Source: Thermofontimicrobium_A sp034505795 (GTDB lineage Bacteria; Zhuqueibacterota; Zhuqueibacteria; Thermofontimicrobiales; Thermofontimicrobiaceae). From it: a stretch of DNA of 30,937 nucleotides. Below are positions 15,949 to 22,906 of the stretch, in pieces. The notes under the pieces are model-generated. The model searched no databases and had not been told where the DNA came from. It saw only the letters and a list, made by a program, of their open reading frames with translations. The stretch lies in NCBI GenBank assembly GCA_034505795.1, contig JAPDQM010000039.1, positions 1 to 30,937 of the forward strand, read 5' to 3'. The translations under genes and the position numbers were made by a program. Every line of letters starts with the position of its first letter. Positions within the stretch are counted from its first letter, which is position 1.

Positions 15949-17196
15949 TCAACAGCGATGCAATTCGCATTTAATCATTTCATTGAAACGCTTGATGCCT
16001 TCCTCGATTTGATCGGGGGTAACCATACTGAAACTGGCGCGCATAAAATTATGGCAACCATTCTGAGATGAAAAGGCATTGCCGGGCACCAGCAACACTT
16101 TCAATTCTTCACATTGTTCATCGATCATGCGCTGCGCATTGCACTCTTTAGGCAGCTCGAACCAGATGAACATGCCAGCACTGGGAATATTGTATTTCAC
16201 TTCTGGCAACAAATGGCGCCGTGCTGCCGCCACCATGGCGTCCCGATTCCGCCGATAGGTTTCACAATTCCTATGGATCAATTGCTGGAATTGTTCATAG
16301 CCGGCGGCTTGCAAATATTTCAATAAAATGACCTGGATGAACGTACTGGTGTGCAAATTGGCCGACTGCTTGAACAGCACAAATTGACGCATGACATCGG
16401 CTGGGCCCGAGGCATACCCGATCCGCAATCCCGGCGCAAAGATCTTGGAAAAACTATCCAACCGAATTACCCGACGGCCACTTTTGTCCAATGATTGCAG
16501 TGTTGGCAGAGTCGGCCGATCATCCAACTTTAACAATTGATAAGGATCATCTTCCAGGATGAGCAGATCGAATCGCTCCGCGATCTCGAGCAACTGCTTC
16601 CGCCGCTCCAGCGACAGCGATACTCCTCCAGGGTTGTGACCGTTGGGAATTTCATAAATGAACTTCGGCAATGCTTCGCCGGTCATCTCGATCATTTCCA
16701 ACTTCTCGTTCAAAACCTCGGTCTGCAGCCCATCTTTATCGAGAGGCACGGTGATGAAGTTTTTAGTGAACGAACGAAAAGCCGCCAGCGTGCCGGGATA
16801 ATTGGGCTCGGACAGCACAATCGCATCATCTGGATTGGCAAAAAGGTAGGCCATGATAAACAACCCTTCCTGACAACCATTGAGTACGACGATCTGATCG
16901 TCCTTCAAATCCACGCCATCTTTGAATCGATGCCACCCCTGCAGGGCTTTTCGCAAATTGGCATTGGCATCTGAGGGGCCATATTGGGCGGCAACAGTTA
17001 ATTCCTCGCCATCGATCTCAACGGTTTGTCCGCCCTTGAAGTGTATTTGTACGCGATCGAAGACAAATGTCTCTGGATTGGGATAGCCGCCGCCCAGCGA
17101 GATCATGCCATCGATTTGCATGTACTTCATCAGTTCACGAATTGGGGAAGGGGCTTTATTTTTAGCTCGCTCTGCCAGTCGCTCTTGAATACTCAT
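15949..17196 (-). CDS. PLP-dependent aminotransferase, class I/II (2-aminoadipate / aromatic type)
   Basis: 415 residues from ATG 17196 (MSIQERLAERAKNKAPSPIR), with GAGG 9 nt upstream. It has the fold-type I aminotransferase signature: ISLGGGYPNPETF at the N terminus, QYGPSDANANLRKAL, NGCQEGLFIMAYLF, SEPNYPGTLAAF, EIPNGHNPGG (cofactor-binding Asn), LILEDDPYQ (Asp/Tyr contact to PLP), and SFSKIFAPGLRIGY with the Schiff-base Lys251. It resembles the LysN/KAT-II group that transaminates 2-aminoadipate, aromatic or branched-chain amino acids with 2-oxoglutarate; the exact substrate is not decidable. The open frame continues upstream to 17298, but those residues look non-coding and include the leader hairpin. 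It is the first gene of a three-gene run. Confidence 0.93.
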   Translation of the reverse strand: MSIQERLAERAKNKAPSPIRELMKYMQIDGMISLGGGYPNPETFVFDRVQIHFKGGQTVEIDGEELTVAAQYGPSDANANLRKALQGWHRFKDGVDLKDDQIVVLNGCQEGLFIMAYLFANPDDAIVLSEPNYPGTLAAFRSFTKNFITVPLDKDGLQTEVLNEKLEMIEMTGEALPKFIYEIPNGHNPGGVSLSLERRKQLLEIAERFDLLILEDDPYQLLKLDDRPTLPTLQSLDKSGRRVIRLDSFSKIFAPGLRIGYASGPADVMRQFVLFKQSANLHTSTFIQVILLKYLQAAGYEQFQQLIHRNCETYRRNRDAMVAAARRHLLPEVKYNIPSAGMFIWFELPKECNAQRMIDEQCEELKVLLVPGNAFSSQNGCHNFMRASFSMVTPDQIEEGIKRFNEMIKCELHRC

Positions 17197-17249
17197 ATTG
17201 ACTTTCCTCAAACAAGTTAGAACAAACCAATCGATCGTTTTCACCGTAC

Positions 17250-17272
17250 AAAACCATCGCGCCGATGGTTTT
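17250..17272 (-). promoter_or_regulatory. Perfect hairpin in the aminotransferase leader
   Basis: A perfect 10-bp stem AAAACCATCG / CGATGGTTTT with a 3-nt loop lies in the untranslated leader, between the predicted transcription start (about 17304) and the start codon at 17196. On the minus strand it ends in TTTTG, so it could be an attenuator-like hairpin or a protein-binding site. Confidence 0.5.
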
Positions 17273-17310
17273 CCCTTTGCGCATTGGTGCAACATCATTT
17301 ATTCGTGACT

Positions 17311-17339
17311 AATATAAGCATAATTTTGCTAAGAAGCAA
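17311..17339 (-). promoter_or_regulatory. Aminotransferase promoter
   Basis: On the minus strand, TTGCTT (17339-17334) and TATATT (17316-17311) have a 17-nt spacer. The -10 hexamer is identical to that of the rpoD promoter. The leader would be about 108 nt and would include the 17250-17272 hairpin. Confidence 0.55.
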
Positions 17340-17500
17340 TATCAATCATGCCCAAGCTTGTTCATATTTCGCTCGTGCGTAATAAAAATGCCACCCTGCA
17401 AAGTTCTGCTTGCATTTATCATCTGGTCAGCTTAAATTACTCAGGAACGCAGCAAGTTCAATAAATGGCAAATCTGGAATCTGGAGGGTATTTTTGCTCG

Positions 17501-18634
17501 ATGAATTCGCTGTCATTATTGGAACTGATTAGCTTTGTCACTGCTTTTCAATTATTCCTGCTGGCACTGGTGGTTTTGGGCTATCCCAAAGGCAAACGCT
17601 CCAGCCATCGCTTGCTGGCGGCCTTTATGGTTGCGAATGGGATACTGATTCTAAATTTTGTTCTCTTCGGTGCCAAGATCCTTTCATTTCATCAGATGCC
17701 GGTGGTATTTTTCCTCGGAAATGCCAGCTATTTGCTCTTGAGCCCTTTCCTTTATCTGTACACCAGATCGTTATGTTACTCTGATTTTAAGATCAAAACT
17801 CGCCATATCTTCCATCTATTGCCTTTCATTCTGATGGCAACGTTTTTGATCATTCAATACCAAATTCGGCTGGCATCACTTGCAACGCCAAGCAGCGACG
17901 GCATTCCAGCAACCACATTAAGTGTTCGGCTGATTTATTCGGGCGGGCTTCATAGTCAAATTTTGGTATACATAGTTTTTACTCTTGCTGCCTTGCATCA
18001 ATACCGCCAACGGCTCAAAGGATTGTTCTCATCATTGGAGCGAATCAATTTGAGCTGGTTGCTGATGTTGATTTTCAGCTTTGTAATTATGTGGCTAATG
18101 GACCTGAGCAACTTTGTCATCGGCTTGCTGCATCAGCCTCTGGCAAGGCTGCAAAATTTGCTGATGTTTCTGTCATTGGGGATCAATTTTGGCTTTGCGA
18201 CCATTATCGTTTATAAAGGGCTGAAATATCCAGAATTTTTCGCCGGCATTAAAGAAAAACCAAAATACGCCCAGTCCCGATTAACTCGCGAAGCAAGTGA
18301 AAAATATCTGCAGCGTCTTGAAAATTTTATGCAGGGCAATAAACCATATCTTGATCCCTCATTATCGCTAAATCGGCTGGCTCGTTGCCTGAAAATCCCA
18401 TCACGAGACCTGTCGCAGGTCATCAACAACCTACTGCAACAAAACTTTTTCGATTATGTCAATTACTATCGCATCGAAGAAGCCAAGCGCCTGCTGGCCA
18501 GCTCTGATCTCAACCGGAAAACCATTCTCGAAATCCTCTATGAGGTTGGTTTTAACTCCAAATCGGTTTTCAATAGCGCCTTCAAAAAGCACACCGGCAT
18601 GACACCGACAGAGTATAAACGATCAATACAATAG
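17501..18634 (+). CDS. 7TM-AraC transcriptional regulator
   Basis: About 377 residues from ATG 17501 (MNSLSLLELIS). The N-terminal 235 residues hold seven predicted membrane helices, for example LISFVTAFQLFLLALVVLG, FHLLPFILMATFLIIQY and LMFLSLGINFGFATIIV. The C-terminal 100 residues are an AraC-type double helix-turn-helix: LSLNRLARCLKIPSRDLSQV for the first, then the linker helix FDYVNYYRIEEAKRLL and the second, ILEILYEVGFNSKSVFNSAF with KKHTGMTPTEYKR. This is a membrane-embedded regulator design common in Bacteroidota-like genomes. GGAGGG is 12 nt upstream of this ATG, somewhat far; an in-frame ATG at 17465 lacks any site. Signal and target genes unknown; a strong hairpin follows its stop. 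Confidence 0.88.
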   Translation: MNSLSLLELISFVTAFQLFLLALVVLGYPKGKRSSHRLLAAFMVANGILILNFVLFGAKILSFHQMPVVFFLGNASYLLLSPFLYLYTRSLCYSDFKIKTRHIFHLLPFILMATFLIIQYQIRLASLATPSSDGIPATTLSVRLIYSGGLHSQILVYIVFTLAALHQYRQRLKGLFSSLERINLSWLLMLIFSFVIMWLMDLSNFVIGLLHQPLARLQNLLMFLSLGINFGFATIIVYKGLKYPEFFAGIKEKPKYAQSRLTREASEKYLQRLENFMQGNKPYLDPSLSLNRLARCLKIPSRDLSQVINNLLQQNFFDYVNYYRIEEAKRLLASSDLNRKTILEILYEVGFNSKSVFNSAFKKHTGMTPTEYKRSIQ

Positions 18635-18647
18635 CCTTCCATCGAAG

Positions 18648-18674
18648 TGACCGGTCGCTCTGAGCGACCGGTCA
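18648..18674 (+). terminator. Strong hairpin after the 7TM-AraC gene
   Basis: A perfect 12-bp stem TGACCGGTCGCT / AGCGACCGGTCA with a 3-nt loop starts 13 bp past the stop at 18634. The following sequence (GTTGGGTTACTTTTC) has only a weak T-run. Termination is the likeliest role; mRNA 3'-end stabilisation is the alternative. Confidence 0.65.
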
Positions 18675-18732
18675 GTTGGGTTACTTTTCACAACCTCAGG
18701 CTTGCAAAAAGTGTTCGATTTCATGTATCAGG

Positions 18733-18761
18733 TCGATTTCTGATCGAATTTTTATTATATT
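18733..18761 (+). promoter_or_regulatory. Candidate promoter of the DNRLRE gene
   Basis: TATATT at 18756-18761, within TTTATTATATTCC, matches the -10 hexamer seen elsewhere in the window. The -35 element at 17-nt spacing (TCGATT) is poor. The leader to the ATG would be about 60 nt. Confidence 0.35.
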
Positions 18762-18828
18762 CCTGCCAGTCACAATACTTGCCCCCATAATTCAATAACG
18801 CTCTAAAACTTTTTTAAGGAGGAAACAC

Positions 18829-19515
18829 ATGCAAAAAACAAAAATTTCGTTTCAACTTCTTAGCATCATTTTGATGGCCACCATTTCGCTGTTCAATCTG
18901 GCATTGGCTCAAACCGTCACCACCGATTCATTGATCCTCCAGCCAGGGCCTGAAGGCAAGGATAGCTACATCTGTGATTGCTCGCCAAACACCAATTCTC
19001 CCAATGGCGGCACTACGTTGTTGTATCAGGGACAATTTAAAGCCTGCTACGATCGGTTGCTGATTGAATGGGATTTATCAGCGTTGCCTGCCAATGCCAC
19101 TATTGTGAAGGCAGAAATGAAGCTGTATTGCTATAACCTTTACGGATCCAAAGCTGCGGGGAAAATGACCTACTATCGAATCACTTCGTTCTGGAATGAG
19201 GATAGCGTTACCTATAATAGCCGCCCAGATACCTGTCATGATGTCACGGTGACGGCGAACTGCTGGCCAACGGGAGGCAATTGGCATTCTGTAGACATAA
19301 CACCGTTTGTGCAGGGCTGGCATGATGGCAAATTCCCGAATTATGGGATTTATGGTCATTGCATCCAGACCAATGGCACCTGTGTAGCCGGCTTCCATTC
19401 TTCAGATCATCCCACAGCCAGCCAACGACCCAGGCTGATTATTATTTTTAAAACATCAACGGCCATTGAACCAGCGCCACCGCAGCCCCAAGGTTTCAAT
19501 TTGCTTAAAAATTAA
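18829..19515 (+). CDS. Secreted DNRLRE-domain protein, truncated before its sorting tail
   Basis: 228 residues with an excellent start (AAGGAGG 6 nt upstream). A signal peptide ends near NLALA-QTV. The mature part is a DNRLRE/CBM96-like beta domain: DRLLIEWDLSALPANATIVK, AEMKLYCYNLYG, YYRITSFWNEDSVTYNSRP, WHSVDITPFVQGWHDGKFPN and YGIYG, and HSSDHPTASQRPRLIIIF. Such domains occur in cell-surface and carbohydrate-associated proteins; this one has several cysteines (C49, C51, CxN pairs) that may form disulfides after export. It ends PPQPQGFNLLKN-stop, exactly where type IX sorting domains normally continue with YPNPFN. The missing tail is present in the same frame after the stop (19516-19752), so the protein is exported by Sec but probably lacks its surface-sorting signal. 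Confidence 0.85.
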   Translation: MQKTKISFQLLSIILMATISLFNLALAQTVTTDSLILQPGPEGKDSYICDCSPNTNSPNGGTTLLYQGQFKACYDRLLIEWDLSALPANATIVKAEMKLYCYNLYGSKAAGKMTYYRITSFWNEDSVTYNSRPDTCHDVTVTANCWPTGGNWHSVDITPFVQGWHDGKFPNYGIYGHCIQTNGTCVAGFHSSDHPTASQRPRLIIIFKTSTAIEPAPPQPQGFNLLKN

Positions 19516-19752
19516 ACCAATCCATTTAATTCGGCGAGCCCCATCAAATGCGATTTGCGGCAGCCCATCGTGGTGTCGTTGAAGATTGATAACGCACAGG
19601 GTCAGGAAGTTCGCACAATAATCACTGGAACGCATTCGATCGGAAGCGAGGCAACCCTGTTCGATGGCGAAAATTTGAATAGCGGCGTCTATTTTTATAT
19701 TCTGCAAGAAAGTAATTTTGTGGCAATGAAAAAAGCGCGGCTCTTGTGCTAA
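19516..19752 (+). pseudogene. Detached type IX secretion C-terminal sorting domain (in frame after a TAA)
   Basis: Directly after the TAA at 19513-19515, the same frame continues for 78 codons. It reads TNPFNSASPIKCDL, then VVSLKIDNAQGQEVRTIITG, LFDGENLNSGVYFYILQ and FVAMKKARLL. This is the standard Por/type IX sorting domain (NYPNPFNPST...V.L.IYN..GQEV.TL..G.......DG.NL.SGVYFY.L...F...KK..L). The stop stands at the Tyr codon of NYPNPFN, one base from TAT or TAC. Other signature positions next to it have also drifted. There is no ribosome-binding site or signal peptide for independent translation. Confidence 0.85.
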
Positions 19753-20230
19753 AGGACACAGCAATCGAATGATATCAGGGAATTTGATCTTAATTGCCTA
19801 ATTTGCAATTGGCGTTAGGGAAGCAAATCAATATCGACTGGTCATTGACAATCAAACTTCTGATCGCGACAACAGATCACAGGGCAAATTGAAGACCAGT
19901 GCATGAAATATTAACCCAGCTCTGTATTGCTATATCGCGCATCAATTCATCATGGAATAGCGGCCATACGTCAAATGAGACAATCCGAGCCCGAATTGTG
20001 CCTGAATTCAACAGATAGGCCGCATGAAAAAAAGGCTGCTAATTTCATCAACTGCTCGAGAGTATTAGCTGCTGATAGAATTGTCAAAAAAATTGACAGC
20101 AACATCCATTGGGTAGTACAGATAATTTACCCAATTTTCAAGAAATGCGGGCAGAGGATTCATTATTCCAGCACCCAAAAAATTGCTGATTCTGAAAACC
20201 ATGCGCCTCCTGTCCTGAAAGATCGGATGA
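19753..20230. other. Convergent intergenic region, no gene seen
   Basis: About 480 bp between the DNRLRE gene remnant (plus) and the pseudokinase gene (minus). A plus-strand open frame near 19927 has no ribosome-binding site and no protein-like features. An 8-bp perfect inverted repeat (ATTGGGTA / TACCCAAT, 20108-20135, 12-nt loop) followed by TTTTC on the plus strand may be a weak terminator. Confidence 0.45.
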
Positions 20231-22588
20231 CTAATCAGCAGCCGCATCAATAATTTCGATCAACTGATTTTCCATCTCATGAATGCTGGCGAAACGTTGG
20301 GCTGGAGATTTTTGCAGCGCTTTGAAAATCAATTGATCCAGCTTTTCTGGCAATTCAGGATTGAGTGCCGTCACCGGCTCGGGTGTATGAGTCAAAATAT
20401 TTTCAACGATCGTCTCCTTATCAGCGGCCAGAAATGGATTCTTGTCGGTGAGTAGCTCGTACATGATCACCCCCAGAGCAAAGATGTCCGTCTGGCCGGT
20501 GACTATTTCGCTTTCAATCTGTTCGGGCGCCAGATAGGTCAACGTTTTGAGCACAGGCTCCTGACAGGATTTCCACGGAAATGAAAAGGGCAGCGGCTGA
20601 AAATCGGTGATCTTAACTTCACTATTGGCAGCGAGGAAAATATTGTTCGGCTTGAGGCGTCCATGGACAATTTGAATGTCATGGGCATAGCCGAGGGTTT
20701 GTGAGATGATATGGCAAACCTTCAACGTTCGCTTCCAATTGATCTTCTGATTGATCAAACGCTGCACCTTGATCGGCTCGCCCTCCACATATTCTCGGGC
20801 AATATAGCAAAAGTCTTTTTCTCTACCAATATCATAGATCAGAGCGATATTCTGGTGATTTAATTTGCCGAGTATCTTAGCCTGTTGCAGGAATAGTTCT
20901 GAGAGCGGCGGCTGCCCATTGTTCAATTGCATATTAGGCCGTAGGATTTTGATCACCACCAGCCGTTCGAGAAATGAATCAATGGCGCGAAAGCTGGCAA
21001 ATATCTGATTTGAATAAAGCTCTCTCGGATGATCAAAACGGCCAATATGTTTGATTTCTCCACGGCTGATTTTGGTGGCAATATCATCCCATTGAAGCTG
21101 ATAAATTTTCAGCGCCTCGCCGGATGATAAATGAGGCATCGGCAAGTCCACAGGGGTCATGGAAAAGTGGATGTCCCCATTTAATTGTTCTTGCACTGCT
21201 GCGGTGATTAATACCTGGCAACCGTTACCATTCAAGCTGCTCTCGCTGGCAGATTGCGGACGAAATAGTTCCGCTTCTAATTGAAACGCCGTTAACGACG
21301 TTTGCATGTCCTCCAGCAACTGCCGATGAGATGCCTGGTTTCGTGAGGCCATTAATTTGTGAATCAGCACCTGAAACGGCGCACCATTGGCAGCGGCGGG
21401 ATTGGCCCAATGATTCTTGACGAACTGAATGGCAGATTGGATGGGACAATGCAGGTCCTTCCAGAACAGGATGATGCCATCGCGTGATTGAAATCCTGTT
21501 AGTAAATTTTTCTCATTATCCTCGGAGCTACGAATGGCGTTTTCCAGGTCTGCCTGAACCAGATCGAGCGTATTCGCCTTCAGGCGAATGATCATCACTG
21601 CCTCTGCTTGTTGCAACGCTTGCGAAACCGGAACACTATTGAAGCGACCTCCTCGCTCCTCAGTAACATGGCTGTTTTCGGCCGCCGGCCATAACTTCAG
21701 ATGTTCCCAGATATCGACGGATATTGGTTCCGATGGGGCTTTGGCCGTTGGTATTTGCTTGTTTATCCCTCTTTCCCAGATATTACTCAGTGAACTGTCC
21801 ATTAAAAATAATTCATATTCTTCGATAGGGCGAGCTTCGGGAGGCTGGCTTTCAGCCGTTTGACCGTTGACCAATTTTTCGACCGCGGGATAGAGGTAGA
21901 TATCCAACAGGCGATCGAAAGCATGAGCCTGATTTAGATATTGACTACAAAGCGCTATCTCTTCAGCACTGATGGGGGCGGCAGCGCCCAATTGCTGCTT
22001 AGCTTGCAGCAGATTTATCGCCAACCATCGGTACCACATTAACTCACTCTGCAGCGGCAAGAGTTTTCGGATAAATTGAGAAACTCCATCGAATCGTTGC
22101 CTTTTCCACTCTCTGGCCACATAGAACGGGAAAATGAGGGCTAATTTGTCAGGTGTGTGAATAAGCTGATCCATTAATCCTTCGATGGCATCAAATTTGT
22201 CATGGCGAATACACGCTTTAATTAATTGGGACATGACTTGATTGGCGTTCTCAGGATTTTCACGCAATGCCCGTTGGTAAACTTGAATTGAGAATTCGTC
22301 GTCGCGATTTGCCTTTAAATACAGATCACTTAAAATCACATTCAAAACGGGATTATCGGGCTCGTGTTGAACCGCGATCTCAAAGGTAGCCTGCGCCTCA
22401 GCATCAAATTGCCCTTTCAAAATGTAAGCCTTGCTCAGATTCAAAAAAAGCTTTGGCTCCTTTTCTCCCAATTCCATAAGCGCTTTGAATCGATTGATCG
22501 CACTGTCATAATCGCCCTTGGTCAAATAGGCGTTCCCTAATTCATAAAGGAGGTCGATGACCTGTTTATTGCTTTTTTCTTTTTCCAT
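20231..22588 (-). CDS. TPR / cyclase-like / pseudokinase signalling protein
   Basis: 785 residues, apparently cytoplasmic. Residues about 8-115 hold TPR units (LLYELGNAYLTKGDYDSAIN; VLNVILSDLYLKANRDDEFS). Residues about 318-500 resemble a degenerate class III nucleotidyl cyclase: SRDGIILFW, FQVLIH, then NGCQVLITAAVQEQL and the closing LKIYQLQW; the first metal-binding Asp region is absent. Residues about 512-783 have a Hanks-type kinase fold: VVIKIL (Lys547), HGRLKPNNIFL (642-652), ITDFQ (660-664), LAPEQ, DIFALGVIMYELLTDKNPF and a C-terminal Arg in QRFASIHEM. The catalytic HRD Asp is Arg644, the DFG Gly is Gln664, the glycine loop is unrecognisable, and the alpha-C Glu is probably Gln569. It is therefore predicted to be a pseudokinase scaffold. 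It closes the signalling gene cluster. Confidence 0.88.
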   Translation of the reverse strand: MEKEKSNKQVIDLLYELGNAYLTKGDYDSAINRFKALMELGEKEPKLFLNLSKAYILKGQFDAEAQATFEIAVQHEPDNPVLNVILSDLYLKANRDDEFSIQVYQRALRENPENANQVMSQLIKACIRHDKFDAIEGLMDQLIHTPDKLALIFPFYVAREWKRQRFDGVSQFIRKLLPLQSELMWYRWLAINLLQAKQQLGAAAPISAEEIALCSQYLNQAHAFDRLLDIYLYPAVEKLVNGQTAESQPPEARPIEEYELFLMDSSLSNIWERGINKQIPTAKAPSEPISVDIWEHLKLWPAAENSHVTEERGGRFNSVPVSQALQQAEAVMIIRLKANTLDLVQADLENAIRSSEDNEKNLLTGFQSRDGIILFWKDLHCPIQSAIQFVKNHWANPAAANGAPFQVLIHKLMASRNQASHRQLLEDMQTSLTAFQLEAELFRPQSASESSLNGNGCQVLITAAVQEQLNGDIHFSMTPVDLPMPHLSSGEALKIYQLQWDDIATKISRGEIKHIGRFDHPRELYSNQIFASFRAIDSFLERLVVIKILRPNMQLNNGQPPLSELFLQQAKILGKLNHQNIALIYDIGREKDFCYIAREYVEGEPIKVQRLINQKINWKRTLKVCHIISQTLGYAHDIQIVHGRLKPNNIFLAANSEVKITDFQPLPFSFPWKSCQEPVLKTLTYLAPEQIESEIVTGQTDIFALGVIMYELLTDKNPFLAADKETIVENILTHTPEPVTALNPELPEKLDQLIFKALQKSPAQRFASIHEMENQLIEIIDAAAD

Positions 22589-22906
22589 AGCTCTAAAATA
22601 ACAACCCAGTTGGTTTAAATTATGCCTAAGAATAACAATATCCCAATATCAATTGGCCATTGAAATTCTTGAGATTTGTTCACCCCCTGTTCTGTTCCTC
22701 CCGCCATCCCTGCGTGCGTCAACCTAATGAAATAGCGGTCATTGAGACCACGCGTGCCCGCCGCTTTTTCTCTATCGGAGGGCGATGTTCTGGCAAATTA
22801 TCACCAGCAGCCGGAAGAGGGACGCGCCGCGAATTTAGCCGGCTGCGATTCTGGTGGCTGGCACTACATCCCCGGCGCTCATTCAACGAAGAACAACTAT
22901 CCGAAC
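22589..22906. other. Intergenic region, no gene seen
   Basis: About 320 bp between the bitopic TPR gene and the pseudokinase gene. The part from about 22690 to 22890 is GC-richer than its surroundings. Plus-strand open frames here have no ribosome-binding site and no recognisable protein, and no clear terminator or promoter was found. Confidence 0.4.

Larger units (their letters stand above)
17197..17500. other. Divergent region between the aminotransferase and 7TM-AraC genes
   Basis: About 300 bp without a gene. It holds the aminotransferase leader hairpin (17250-17272) and promoter (17311-17339, minus). A weaker plus-strand pair, TTGTTC (17358-17363) and TAATAA (17380-17385) with a 16-nt spacer, could drive the AraC-type gene. 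Confidence 0.45.

Noticed and set aside
17197..17298. N-terminal extension of the aminotransferase
   Set aside because: The 34 extra residues do not resemble the family, they cover the leader hairpin, and the internal ATG at 17196 has a good ribosome-binding site.
19516..19752. Frameshift as the cause of the split DNRLRE gene, or the tail as an independent small gene
   Set aside because: Both parts are in the same frame and are separated only by one TAA; the tail lacks its own ribosome-binding site and signal peptide.
19927..20253. Plus-strand open frame in the convergent gap before the pseudokinase gene
   Set aside because: It has no ribosome-binding site or recognisable sequence, and its end overlaps the pseudokinase gene.
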